Counted from the stretch's first letter, positions 1 to 8,417 are shown. The stretch: DNA of 18,186 bases from Hirudo medicinalis (GCA_011800805.1 MPNW01001141.1:11284-29469); one strand, 5' to 3'. Numbers and translations are program-made. Notes: generated by a model from the sequence alone, not told the origin.

Positions 1-340
1 CCTGAGCACTTGATAATCGAGTTTGGCAGTGAACACAAGACACAAGACACGAGACACGAGACGCAAGACACGAGACGAAGACGTGCACATCAAGACACTT
101 TTCACAGGCACATCTTACTTACTGAATGTCAACACTGGTCGACAGAAAGTTCTCAGACAAACAACCACAATCCATTTTTTACATTTAAGAGTGGAAAACA
201 ACACACGACCACAACACAAGAATCAACAACATCACGTCTGCAACAACGACAACAACAACATTAGAAACAACATCAACATCGAACAAGAACAACTTCTAAA
301 ACAACTCGTCAACAACGACTTGTGCCCGAAGGACAAAGGA
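1..340. other. 53BP1 3' flank / 3' UTR, repetitive
   Basis: No coding region is supported downstream of the 53BP1 stop. The stretch has a degenerate GACACAAGACACGAGAC tandem repeat (about 33-83) and AAC-rich low-complexity DNA (about 195-320). I see no consensus AATAAA on the minus strand, so the 3' UTR may extend beyond the left edge or use a variant signal. Confidence 0.5.
33..83. repeat. Short tandem repeat, (ACACAAG/ACACGAG)n
   Basis: Seven to eight imperfect 7-8 bp units of the form GACACAA, GACACGA and GACGCAA are visible directly. Confidence 0.75.
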
Positions 341-525
341 TCAAGGCTTGTATTTGGGAGATCCGTCGGGGTCCAGGATTTTCTCGTTGATGATGCACTG
401 GACGACCCACTCGGTCGACACCAGCTCAACACCGGCCATGTTGACGGCACCTTCCTTTTCGACACCGAGGAGGCTCGAGTCTGTGACAAGGTAAGTCTTG
501 GACACGGACGTCTTGAGGTGGCTTT
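341..525 (-). CDS. TP53BP1: 53BP1 exon 15, BRCT domain 2 end and stop codon
   Basis: Acceptor CTTTCCCAG follows a strong pyrimidine tract. The exon reads SHLKTSVSKTYLVTDSSLLG and then AGVELVSTEWVVQCIINEKI and ends DGSPKYKP with TGA at 341-343. The STEWVVQCII and PKYK features are diagnostic of the 53BP1 C-terminus. The protein ends a few residues after PKYK, slightly short of vertebrates. Confidence 0.95.
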
Positions 526-1627
526 CTGGGAAAGGAAGGAAGGAATCAGAGAAGCCAAAATTACCAAAATTGATATTAATCAACATTAAAAGCAAACATT
601 AAATCTCTCAATTAGAGTATTTCATCAATCAGCCATCAACATCTCTCCCCTGTTGTTTTTACTAGGTATGATAACAATGATGATAACTGGTGATGATGAT
701 GATAATCAGACCCATAACTACGGCCATCCACCACCAACCCAATGCTTCTTCCTCCCTGACGACCGCGACCCTGCATCCGGCAGCCACGAGAACTTTCTTC
801 CAGGCTGCACAGATCTGGTTGCCCTTGAGTCTCACCAGCACCTGGAGACCTTCCAGAGGAGAGGGACGACCCTGATGATGATCCCTGATTGGGGGAAGCA
901 ATGTGCAAGTAATTCGTTGGTAGCTATTGGCAACTATTGGTGGCTAAGCAAAAGTGCCAGTTTATATTTAAAACCATATGAAAATGGAAATGCAATCAGT
1001 CGCTCATGCCTAAGTACGTCAAGAACGTCCACAGAAATCAAGTCGAGTGGAATACCTGGTCAGTATGAGATTCCTCTCGATGCTGTAACCGACCGGCAGC
1101 AGGTACAGGTTGTAATTCTCCAGTTTATCCTGACATGAATCGATGAGAAATAAACAAATAAACATCAGCTAAACAAGCACTGGCTGCAGGCCAGACCAGA
1201 CTATGTGAAGAAAAGTAGATCTGGGCGAGACGTGCCAACCTGATTGGATGAACCGACGATCCACTGGTACGACACGCACGGGATGCCGAACGCCAAGCAG
1301 CACAGGTACTTGATGGTCCTCTGGGGAGAGTCCGACACCAGATAACAGGTGTTCCTGCATTTTGACACCTGCGGAGATACTTAAGTAGTGTTTGAGCTGT
1401 AACCTCCCATAAATAATAGCAACAACAATAATTTGAGCAAAAGTGTAACAATAATAATTAACAATTATAATAATAATTTGATAATAGTCATAATAATGTG
1501 ATAATTATAACTGATTTGGTAATGTCACAGGAGTCATTCATGCAAATGCATGTCATTATTACAAACAAGCTGATCAACACTTTACTTAATGCCATACTTC
1601 CACTGCAACTTTATCATCATCACCACC

Positions 1628-1660
<33 letters not shown>

Positions 1661-4600
1661 TCAAGCAACTACCACTGGAGTAGAGCATCGCCATAACAAC
1701 CAGAATTATCAGCAGAAGCACTAACGGCCTCCAAGCTGAAGTCTTCCAATATTGTGCCACCACCTTCCCTGATGAGGCCGACCACCAGGTCCCTGTTCAT
1801 GAGTTCTGTTAATTTTTGAACATATTTCCATGTCACACCCATCGTGTCACATCATGATCTCAAAGTCACTGTAACAGTCATCGCAATCATCACCACCTTC
1901 AGATCAATTACCGTCACCACCATCGTCACGTTGACGTAAACAACACGGCAGTCCTATTAAGTCACACTCGTGACATCGTCCTCCGACACGATCGACAAAA
2001 ATCGCGTCGCCAAGTCGGGCCATGGAAACGACAACTCACTGATTCCGGCATCCGGCGGAACTTCCGGGCTGGAAGTGTAGCAGGAGGTGGAGAGGGTCTC
2101 GCCCTCCATGAGGGCCCTCTCCCTCTCTAGCTGGCTGGGGCTCTTCCAGACATGGGTGATGAGGAAAGTGAGACTGCTGAAGATGTTCGACTTGACGTTC
2201 GTCACGTAGCTGAGAGCTGGAATCGACAGAGCAGACGACCAGTCAGACATTAAATAATAAATCAGTCGAATAAACCAATCAACCTGCTAAATAAAAACCA
2301 GCCGACCAGTTAATTTGCTCCTTTGCCTTTGGACCGATCGACCCGCCCAAACCCGCAAACCACCCGTTCTCTCTCGAAACTGATCGACCGGTCGACCTCT
2401 TGGCGACATAAACTACAGTTTTGTCTTGCAATGGCATCAAAACACACAAATAAAATCCTTCACCTCTCTTGGCAGATTTCCTCGAACCGACGGGCTTGTG
2501 GTGCGTCGACGGGCTGCAGATGACGACGGGGGGGCAAGGGTCGTAGGGTTCCGTTCGGGCCTTGGTGCCGGTGTCTGCTCGGAGAATGCCGGACGCGATA
2601 GAAAAACGATGTTGACGAAGGTTAATGTCGATCAACTGATCGGGTTTAATTAGTAATAAATGCAATCACACTGCTACATTCAAGCCACTCATCAACTTTC
2701 TTCATTAATGAATGATGCCCTGCTTCTGTACCTTTCCTTAATTCTTATTTTCCTTCCATCCATCCATCCATCATACTGTCATCGTCCTTGCAACCAGAGT
2801 GATCATCATCATCATCATCAACATCACCACCGAAACAACATACCCAATATACCCACACTTTCTCTTATTGGCTCTCGGTGTGCTCAACACGACCTTCGAC
2901 CTCCTCATCATCTTTGTCTTCTTCCTCTTTGGAGAGGTCATGCTCCCTGCCGGAAATTCCCATTGATCGGATTGGCTGAGAGGAGTAGGTGGTCTTCTCT
3001 TCCTCTTTCCTTCCACCAGGTTGTCTTTTAATGGATAATTATATTTAATAATAATAATGACAACAACAATAATAATAATAGCAATAATAATGATAATAAT
3101 GAAAATAATGATAGTAATGATAATAATAACGACAACGACAACGACAACAATAATAATAATGTCAACGACGATGATGAAATAATGATGACTTCGACCGTCT
3201 TATCAATTCATCAACAGCTGTGCTTAATTCTAAATTTAATTGGCTTTAAATCTCTTCAAGCAGTAGCCTCAATAGATCTTAATAAATCAATCAATAGATT
3301 GATCAATCAATTCCTCAATCAACTGATGGTGATCATACCACCAGTCTCAGCTAATCATCCCTCAACCTACCTGTGCTGACGTCTGGCGAGAGCCTCAGGC
3401 TCCTGTGAAGGTCGACCGACTTGATCAGCCATCCGAACACTCTCCCCGCCTGAGCCAGGGTCAAGGTCACCTTCTTTCTCTCGGCACTAAAAATAGATCG
3501 AATCGAATGACAAAATTATTCCTCATCTCCAAATCACTCCGGCGACAATCTCAATGAGGACACCCACAAAACTTCCTTTCCGTCCTTGAACTTCACCAGG
3601 TAGGACTTGCTCCCGTCGGCCCTGCTCGTGTGACCCACGACCTCCGCCACCTCGCTCCAGCGACCCCTCTTGCCTCGGGGAGTCGAAGGTCCGGCCTGCC
3701 GATCGTACGATTGAAAAAGTAATTCGGAATGTCGTCGGTACTTAATATCGACATCGCTGCCAGTCAATATCATCACCTACACATTGATTGAAACTAGCAT
3801 CGTCTCCCTAATGGCTCATCACCACCACCCCTGTCACCATTACCAAAGTTGTCACCTACCTGTGGAGTCAAGTCAGATTCACTCCTATCGGCCATGACGG
3901 AGGAGCTCATAGGTACGAGATCGCAGACGATGATGTCGCACCTGTTGGCCTCGTAGAGGTGGCCATCGTCAAAAAGGACGCTGAACTTTCCAGCATCATC
4001 GCCATCACCAGGGTCGATGACACGGTCGACCTGACCGGGATAAAAGTGACCGTCCGTCCATCTCGTGTAGACCAGGGTGCCTTGTGTTAAACTTAGGGTG
4101 GCTTAAGGTGCATTTTTTGTTTGTATCAGCATAATTTTTTGAAAATAAAAAAATAAATAAATAAAGTAGAAAAATATGCTTGTAAATATTCCTATGTAAT
4201 TAAACACCAACACAAGGAGATTAAAAAAAAGCTACTAAGCCATCAACAAATAACCATGCTTCAACGTCTTCTGGTCGGCTTGGCCACCCCCCTGCAATTC
4301 GGGTCGAACGTCCGATGGGGATCCGACGACGGTGGGCAGCCTCCTGAGGAGAGAGTACCTCCTGAGGGGCAGCCTCGGTCTGGGAGTGGAATTGACGGAT
4401 CGGGAATTAGCATCTTGCAGTAGCGTCGAAGGTCTCGAAATTAAATGACGGCAAAGATGCATCTGACATTTTGCATCCTTAATTGGTGCCCATGAAATTC
4501 ATTCCGACAATTGGTTAATCATTCAATCTAATGATTCCACTTTTATCATTCATCATCATCATCATCATCGACAACACAATTATCATCACTACCACCATCA

Positions 4601-6178
4601 TCATCGTTTTTTTAATGAGTAGCACACAATGGTCTTAAACTTCTTCACCTTCTCACTTTTCTCGGCAGTCCGGCCCCGTCCGATGCCTCCGACTCGGTGG
4701 GCGGAATGATGTCCGTCGTGTGGGGAGAGTCCCCCACGACGGGGACGTTCATAGAATCCCCAGAAGACTCCTTGGAGTCGCTCTTGTCCGTCAGCATGGG
4801 GAAAAGAGAGAAGCTCTTTTCTCTCTCTTCCGAACTAGAAAACAAGTCGACACTTTCCTGGCCGCTATTTCCTCTCACGTTCTGATGGCTTATGATGGAC
4901 GGCGACACGCACTCGGCTCTATGAGGACTGTCGAAGTGGAGATCAAGCTCCGGGCTCGTTTTTTCCCCAGACGTGTGCGGCAGCGGATTGACGCTGGCAT
5001 CGACAGATTGGCGGATGGAGGAAATGTCTCCTGGAATAAAACTCCTGCCAGCCAGGCTCAGTCTATCCTCTTCGGAGATGGAGGTCGAGGACGAGAACCT
5101 GGCCGACTTCTTGTATCTGTGCCGCTGGCCGAGGTGATATTGACTCAGAGGGAACTTGAAAAGGCTCTCCCCGCTCGAATCCTTTCCGCCCAAGTTTCCG
5201 GGAGGAGACGAGCCGAGCGACGGAAACTCCCCTTGGTAGCTGCCGGCCTGGGTGGGGCCGGGGGAGAAGGTGTTCAGTGAGATAAGGTTGTTCAAATTCA
5301 AAGGAAATTTCTGTGGAACAATCTTCTCGACATATGCCTGCTCTTCTGAGGCCCTGTTGATGTCGGCCACCACACTTCTTCTGACGACAGGTCGACTTCG
5401 TTCTTCTACACTCGAACCACTGACGTCTGCAAATCGATGGGAGGACGACGAGGATGAAACAAAAGATGGCGTACACGAAGACGAGGAATCCTCAAACGTT
5501 TCGGTATTCTTGCTCACAACAGTTTTTTTCTATTTGAAAAATCATCAGAAACTCTTGATTCTCGTCAACAATAAGCCAAATAATTTAGTAACTTTTACTG
5601 GTTTTTAAGACTCCTTAATAAAAAAATTAAAATAAATAAGTAAAAAATATGAATCTAAAATAAATATACCATATAAGTGTTTAATTAATAAATAAATAAA
5701 TATATAATATAAATCAAAATATTAAATATTAATATAGAACCAAAACTAACAGTGTAGTTGTTGACACCCACAACGACACCATCGACTATGTCCTCAACCT
5801 TTATGTCACGGACGGCAAGGGTGGTGTCGATGATGGTGTACCTTCTGACCATTCTCCTTTCATTGGTTTCAATAACATTTCTCTCCTAATATAATAAAAA
5901 ACAAATCCTGCATTGAAATTTTGTCAGTTTTCATTTATCATTTAACTGAGATTAATCTTTACAAAAGATCTAGAATGTATTTTAACAACGTCATCATGAT
6001 AGGCACCGGCACTTCTCAACTACTCGTCAGAACACAACTACTACCAATATCTCGTCGATCGAACGTCAATCAAAACATGTTTTCGCAAACAACTTACTGA
6101 ACTTTCGTCAGCAGTTTCCATGGATGAATCCACAATCATCACTTGATTGATGTCTTCGTCTTGCGTTAAATTGTCCAT
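341..6178 (-). CDS. TP53BP1: TP53BP1 (53BP1) homolog, about 15 exons, compact form
   Basis: 53BP1 is a chromatin-bound scaffold at DNA double-strand breaks that reads H4K20me2 and ubiquitylated H2A and favours end joining. Fifteen minus-strand segments can be joined at GT/AG sites: 6178-6098, 5885-5751, 5529-4649, 4433-4255, 4080-3860, 3776-3538, 3486-3371, 3024-2844, about 2577-2464, 2216-2040, 1805-1726, 1368-1240, 1129-1056, 884-739, 525-341. Phases agree at every junction except around exon 9, whose start is uncertain; exon 3/4 borders have alternatives. The product is about 980 residues: oligomerisation-like segment about 28-72, Ser-rich linker 73-425, Tudor 1 about 426-485, Tudor 2 about 500-578, UDR about 612-626, basic segments to about 715, then two BRCT repeats. 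The start ATG at 6178 follows an in-frame stop (TGA AGT GGG CGC) upstream. Vertebrate 53BP1 is near 1970 residues, so about half is missing. Family identity is very secure; the exact N-terminus is less so. Confidence 0.93.
739..884 (-). CDS. TP53BP1: 53BP1 exon 14, BRCT domain 2 N-terminal half
   Basis: Acceptor CCCAATCAG, donor GTTGGT. The peptide includes SPLEGLQVLVRLKGNQICAA then WKKVLVAAGCRVAV, which matches the first strand, helix and second strand of BRCT2, including the conserved Trp. It ends REEEAL with a split Glu codon. Confidence 0.9.
1056..1129 (-). CDS. TP53BP1: 53BP1 exon 13, inter-BRCT linker
   Basis: Acceptor CATGTCAG and donor GTATTC. It reads DKLENYNLYLLPVGYSIERN then LILT. 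This matches the YLLPAGYSLE linker found between the two BRCT repeats of 53BP1, the part that in vertebrates contacts p53. Phases 0 and 2 agree with its neighbours. Confidence 0.92.
1240..1368 (-). CDS. TP53BP1: 53BP1 exon 12, BRCT1 phosphopeptide-pocket region
   Basis: Acceptor CTCCGCAG, donor GTTGGC. There are 43 codons including RTIKYLCCLAFGIPCVSYQW. The Arg-Thr-x-Lys spacing keeps the Arg and Lys that in vertebrates line the phosphoserine pocket for gamma-H2AX, and the GIPCVS..W signature is the conserved BRCT Trp helix. Confidence 0.93.
1613..1660. repeat. (CAT/CAC)n microsatellite in a 53BP1 intron
   Basis: About 16 uninterrupted CAT or CAC triplets lie between exons 11 and 12. Plus-strand translation gives a His run, which is not evidence of a gene. 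Confidence 0.95.
1726..1805 (-). CDS. TP53BP1: 53BP1 exon 11, BRCT domain 1 continued
   Basis: Acceptor AATTAACAG, donor GTTAGT. There are 26 codons plus a split Lys codon: LMNRDLVVGLIREGGGTILE then DFSLEA. The GGGTILEDF core matches the GAGYILEDF of vertebrate BRCT1, the helix-turn-strand after the first strand. Confidence 0.92.
2040..2216 (-). CDS. TP53BP1: 53BP1 exon 10, start of BRCT domain 1
   Basis: Bounded by TCGATTCCAG and GTGAGT. It reads ALSYVTNVKSNIFSSLTFLI then THVWKSP, matching the first strand of 53BP1 BRCT1. An acidic, variable segment ending PEVPPDAGI follows. Phases 1 and 1 join exons 9 and 11 exactly. Confidence 0.92.
2464..2577 (-). CDS. TP53BP1: 53BP1 exon 9, linker before BRCT domains
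   Basis: This GC-rich segment reads TKARTEPYDPCPPVVICSPS and ends GSRKSAKR at a good donor, GTGAAG. Its last base completes an Ala codon with exon 10, so the 3' border is secure. The 5' border is not: acceptors CCGAG, GAGCAG or ACCAAG upstream of ARTEP fit different donors of exon 8. It appears disordered and basic. Confidence 0.65.
2756..2773. repeat. (CATC)n microsatellite
   Basis: Four to five CATC units near the 3' side of 53BP1 exon 8. Confidence 0.8.
2844..3024 (-). CDS. TP53BP1: 53BP1 exon 8, UDR motif and nuclear-localisation segment
   Basis: Joined in phase to exon 7, this exon starts with DNLVEGKRKRR, matching the vertebrate UDR that contacts H2AK15-ubiquitin nucleosomes. A second basic cluster, SPKRKKTKMMRRSK, is a likely nuclear-localisation signal. 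The donor is probably GTATGT after 2844. The acceptor (ATCCATTAAAAG) has a poor pyrimidine tract, but the exact motif and correct phase support it. Confidence 0.85.
3046..3183. repeat. Imperfect AAT/AAC/GAT-rich repeat in a 53BP1 intron
   Basis: About 135 bp of interrupted AAT, AAC and GAT triplets form most of the intron between exons 7 and 8. The rest of that intron (to about 3365) is AT-rich with no recognisable element. Confidence 0.85.
3371..3486 (-). CDS. TP53BP1: 53BP1 exon 7, post-Tudor helix region
   Basis: The acceptor is CTATTTTTAG and the donor GTAGGT. There are about 38 codons reading AERKKVTLTLAQAGRVFGWL and then IKSVDLHRSLRLSPDVST, split in phase 1 before Asp-Asn-Leu of the next exon. 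The region links Tudor 2 to the UDR. It repeats the LRLSP ending of exon 6. Confidence 0.85.
3538..3776 (-). CDS. TP53BP1: 53BP1 exon 6, Tudor domain 2
   Basis: The acceptor GTGTAG and donor GTGATT give phases 0 and 2, joining exons 5 and 7. The core GRWSEVAEVVGHTSRADGSK, followed by SYLVKFKDGKEVLWVSSLRL, matches the second Tudor (the EYFSAGVVKGH-type region followed by a WYKR-like strand). A basic, Pro/Gly-containing insertion of about 20 residues (around FQSYDRQAGPSTPRGKRG) precedes it and is not typical of vertebrate 53BP1. Confidence 0.88.
3860..4080 (-). CDS. TP53BP1: 53BP1 exon 5, Tudor domain 1 (methyl-lysine reader)
   Basis: The acceptor is ...AACACAAG and the donor GTAGGT. The peptide opens GTLVYTRWTDGHFYPGQVDR and continues through a FSVLFDDGHLYEANRCDIIV stretch. 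This aligns without gaps at its core with the Tudor 1 that binds H4K20me2. Of the vertebrate cage residues, Trp (YTRW), Tyr (HFYPG), Phe (VLF) and Asp (FDD) are kept. The position equivalent to Tyr1523 is His. Confidence 0.92.
4255..4433 (-). CDS. TP53BP1: 53BP1 exon 4, Arg-rich segment before Tudor 1
   Basis: The acceptor ...TTTCGAG at 4434-4435 and a weak donor GTTATT after 4255 give phases that join exons 3 and 5. The peptide contains PRPRLPLRRYSLLRRLPTVV, a basic patch at the position of the Gly/Arg-rich motif that precedes the Tudor domains in vertebrates. GC content is clearly higher than in flanking intron. Boundaries are provisional; another donor inside the GGGGGGTGG stretch also keeps phase 1. 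Confidence 0.6.
4535..4612. repeat. (CAT)n-rich microsatellite between 53BP1 exons 3 and 4
   Basis: Two runs of CAT triplets separated by a short CGACAAC-containing spacer. Confidence 0.85.
4649..5529 (-). CDS. TP53BP1: 53BP1 exon 3, Ser-rich disordered linker
   Basis: This is the largest exon, about 293 codons. It follows the acceptor TTTCAAATAG and starts KKTVVSKNTETFED. It is low-complexity, rich in Ser, Pro and acidic residues, with runs of serine and many SP/SS motifs but very few SQ/TQ sites. It ends near GLPRKVR. Two donors are possible: GTGAAG after 4649 (phase 2, which fits exon 4) or GTGAGA after 4657 (phase 0). The phase-2 choice is preferred. It corresponds to the linker between the oligomerisation and Tudor domains. 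Confidence 0.85.
5751..5885 (-). CDS. TP53BP1: 53BP1 exon 2, oligomerisation-domain-like
   Basis: There are 45 codons between acceptor ...TTAG and donor GTTAGT, phase 0 on both sides. The segment is rich in alternating hydrophobic residues (RRYTIIDTTLAVRDIKVEDI, then VDGVVVGV), as expected for short beta strands. Its place before a disordered linker and the Tudor pair matches the position of the vertebrate 53BP1 oligomerisation domain. The function is inferred from position and character, not from clear identity. Confidence 0.7.
6098..6178 (-). CDS. TP53BP1: 53BP1 exon 1 (start codon, 27 codons)
   Basis: The exon begins MDNLTQDEDINQ and ends ...ETADESS at a strong donor GTAAGT (6097-6092), phase 0. 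It is acidic and contains one TQ site. The reading frame is closed upstream by a TGA about 100 nt before the ATG, supporting this as the initiator. A cryptic acceptor lies about 57 nt upstream, so an additional 5' exon cannot be excluded. Confidence 0.7.
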
Positions 6179-7105
6179 TGGAACAAAAACAAAGTTGTCC
6201 AAGACGACAAAAGCAGCGAAATTGATGACAAAGAACTTGTTTCCAAAATAAAATGTCGCTTTGAAATAATGGCGCCCACTTCAAATCTACAGCCACTTAG
6301 GCTGTCTCTAATTATTCATGAAGCTTAGGTCTGACTAATAGCAATCCTGATTTTTTCTCAAAATCACTGCTGGGTGTCAACCGACAAATTGTTCCTTGTA
6401 GAGTTAAATCACAATAAAATAAATAAACTTTTAATTTAGCAAATTGTAGGAAGCCATTGTCCAAATGTCATTTCTCCTCTTCTATTACATCTCGTATTTT
6501 CCATACAAGTGGCTGAAAGTTTCTTTCTCAATCGCCATTGATGATGATATGCCTTCTTGTGTTGTCGTGTTGTTAGCGATGGTTTAGAATTATGAGTTGC
6601 TTCGAATTTATGTTGGAGAATGAAGAAGTAGAGTCACTGCCGCCGAGAGGGGGCAGACAATTTTTTAGGGTCGCCCGGGTCGTAGAATTATAATCAATAT
6701 CAATATTATAATCAATTATGCAAAGTTTATAATTTGTGCCTACATAATCATATTACTACCAGACCTATTCAGTCGCATTGGCAAAGAAAGAAATACGTGC
6801 TGGTAAGGCGTCGAACGTAGAGAAATAATTTTGTTACTGTAACCGAATTTTTACATTAATTTAACGAAAACAATTTTTTTAAATGATACTATGAAGAGGT
6901 CAACAAAAGACGATGCACTTTGAGCAACAAAATTTCTTCTCTGTGGTGTTCTTAAGATGATTTAGCAAAACTGATCCAAAAATTTGAATTATGAATGCAG
7001 GCAAAAACAGAGACAAGAAAAAAAACAAGGTCAAATGTAAAACAAAACCGAAATTCATTAAACATAAATTGTAGCACTCCAGCATCAATTTTGTCATACT
7101 ATCTG
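6179..7105. other. 53BP1 upstream region, no supported gene
   Basis: This contains the 53BP1 5' UTR and promoter side (a GGCGCCATTATT stretch near 6270 on the minus strand) and then AT-rich DNA. A 34-codon plus-strand reading frame at 6592-6693 (MSCFEFMLENEEVESLPPRG...) is the only coding-like piece and is not supported further. A sequence resembling a CTCF core lies at 6643-6656. Confidence 0.5.
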
Positions 7106-7278
7106 AGTGGTTGGAGAAGTGACGGGCAAAAACCAACTCACAAGCAACGACTTTTGTCAGTTCTGCAGGGATTTCCAGGGTCATGAAGTAAGGTTAGGAG
7201 TTAGGATGGAGTTAAGTATCAAAAGTCGCTACCTAAGAGTTGGCTTTTGCCCGTCACTTGGCCAACAATCCAACCACT
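7106..7278. mobile_element. Foldback MITE-like element, copy 1
   Basis: The left arm (7106-7156) begins AGTGGTTGGAGAAGTGACGG and the right arm (7220-7278) is its near-perfect reverse complement, with an 8-nt insertion and a few mismatches. Both arms share GTGACGGGCAAAA, CCAACTC and CGACTTTTG. The 63-bp centre carries TTTCCAGGGTCATGA and GGTTAGGAGTTAGG. There is no coding capacity, so it would be non-autonomous. No clear target-site duplication is visible and no superfamily is assigned. Confidence 0.8.
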
Positions 7279-7621
7279 TTTCTAAATGAGGTCTTTCGGA
7301 ACGACAGTAATTGTCGTATCCAACAAATCTTGAGCACATGTCGGTAATGTAATTGGTTTTATAAACATTAGAAGGCGAGTGAACAAAAGCCTTAAATTAA
7401 CAAGATAGTTCCGTCTTTAGTGCAATCTTTGGAAGACATCTTCTGCATGTCTTTCAGAGTCTAAAACACAGCCACCATAAACTAAGAACAGATCAAACCA
7501 CTTCAACAAGTTTGGGCAAGTGAGGACCAGCCACGAACGCAACTGGCACCAGTTCCTGAAAATTAGGTCACTTAAAGAAAGGTGAACAAAAAGGTCGTCT
7601 CATCTCGTTGTGCGAGGGTAG

Positions 7622-7794
7622 GTGGTTGGAGAAGTGACGTGTAAAAGCCAACTCACAAGCAACGACTTTTGTCAGTTATTCAGAGATTTCCAGGGTCATG
7701 ACGTAGGGCTAGGGTTATGGTTATGGATAGGGTAGGGTTAGGGCTGAGGTTAGAGTTAGGGACGGAGTTAAGTACCAAAAGTCGCTACTTGTGA
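7622..7794. mobile_element. Foldback MITE-like element, copy 2 (right arm shortened)
   Basis: The left part (from GTGGTTGGAGAAGTGACG through TTTCCAGGGTCATGACGTAGG) is about 90% identical to copy 1 and in the same orientation, 516 bp downstream. The interior is expanded with GGTTAGGG-like units (7707-7760). The inner right arm (CAAAAGTCGCTACTTGTGA, 7776-7794) still pairs with the left arm, but the outer right arm is lost. Confidence 0.8.
7707..7765 (+). repeat. Telomere-like GGGTTA/GGTTAG-rich tract
   Basis: Degenerate repeats such as GGGCTAGGGTTATGG and GGGTAGGGTTAGGGCTGAGG lie inside foldback copy 2. Confidence 0.75.
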
Positions 7795-8339
7795 ACTTAA
7801 CCCCCCATTCCCCCTACTTATCTCCCCCCTCACTCCTCACGATTACCCCATAAATGCTACTCAAACTTATCTGGATCTGTGCAACTTTCCACTTTGTACT
7901 CGTCGGATGTCTCATTTTAGATGAATAATTGGTAGACTAATCCGTTCCTCATACATCTTCCATGAAAGTAACCCCTCAATGAAAGGGGACATCATCGTCA
8001 TCATCATCACTTCCAATCGATTTCAACTTCCCCATCATTTCCACCATGAGAAAGTTAGTCATCAAATGATAATCCAAGACGACAGTTGAGTTACAATAAC
8101 AAAGAATTTATTCAAACTACGTCTCTTAAAATAGCTTAAGCCGGGAGCAAAAATGTGCGACCAAATCCGAGTGACTATGAAAAATACTCCAGAGATGGAA
8201 GGAAATATCAAAAGACTACAAAATAATGATGTTGCGAAAGTGTAGCGGCTACGACAATTTAGATTTTTAGTTCAAGTTCACCGTCACAAGTCAAGCATGA
8301 CATGAGCACTAGAAGTGTTCCACTGTCGAGGATGACAAG
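7795..8339. other. Intergenic region with a minus-strand poly(A)-signal-like AATAAA
   Basis: This starts with a C-rich stretch (7800-7830), then unremarkable AT-rich DNA. A minus-strand AATAAA lies at 8112-8107, followed by a T/GT-rich stretch. It could end the doubtful minus-strand gene at 8340-8967. No other coding region is supported. Confidence 0.35.
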
Positions 8340-8417
8340 TCATTTCAACCTGTAGTAAGCGAATCGAGTTTCGCCGTTAAAGATGAAAGTTGAGAAAGTT
8401 GCAAAAGCGGCATCCAG
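8340..8417 (-). CDS. Possible last exon of an unrecognised small gene
   Basis: After a candidate acceptor (TTAAGAACTTAG) 26 codons read LDAAFATFSTFIFNGETRFA then YYRLK and stop TGA. About 230 nt downstream on the same strand is an AATAAA. It could join, in phase 0, to the 8967-8761 reading frame after ...FVDD. No family is recognised and the segment is short, so this is a weak prediction. Confidence 0.25.
   Translation of the reverse strand: MDAAFATFSTFIFNGETRFAYYRLK

Noticed and set aside
23..589. 188-codon plus-strand frame at the left end
   Set aside because: It runs through the GACACAAG and AAC repeats and then antisense to the final 53BP1 exon.
2870..3016. Acidic alternative frame through 53BP1 exon 8 (EEEDKDDEEVEGR...)
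   Set aside because: It looks protein-like, but only the other frame joins exon 7 in phase and gives the UDR motif DNLVEGKRKRR.
4697..5280. Plus-strand open frames opposite 53BP1 exon 3
   Set aside because: They are antisense shadows of a well-supported exon; their peptides are Arg-rich and show no domain.
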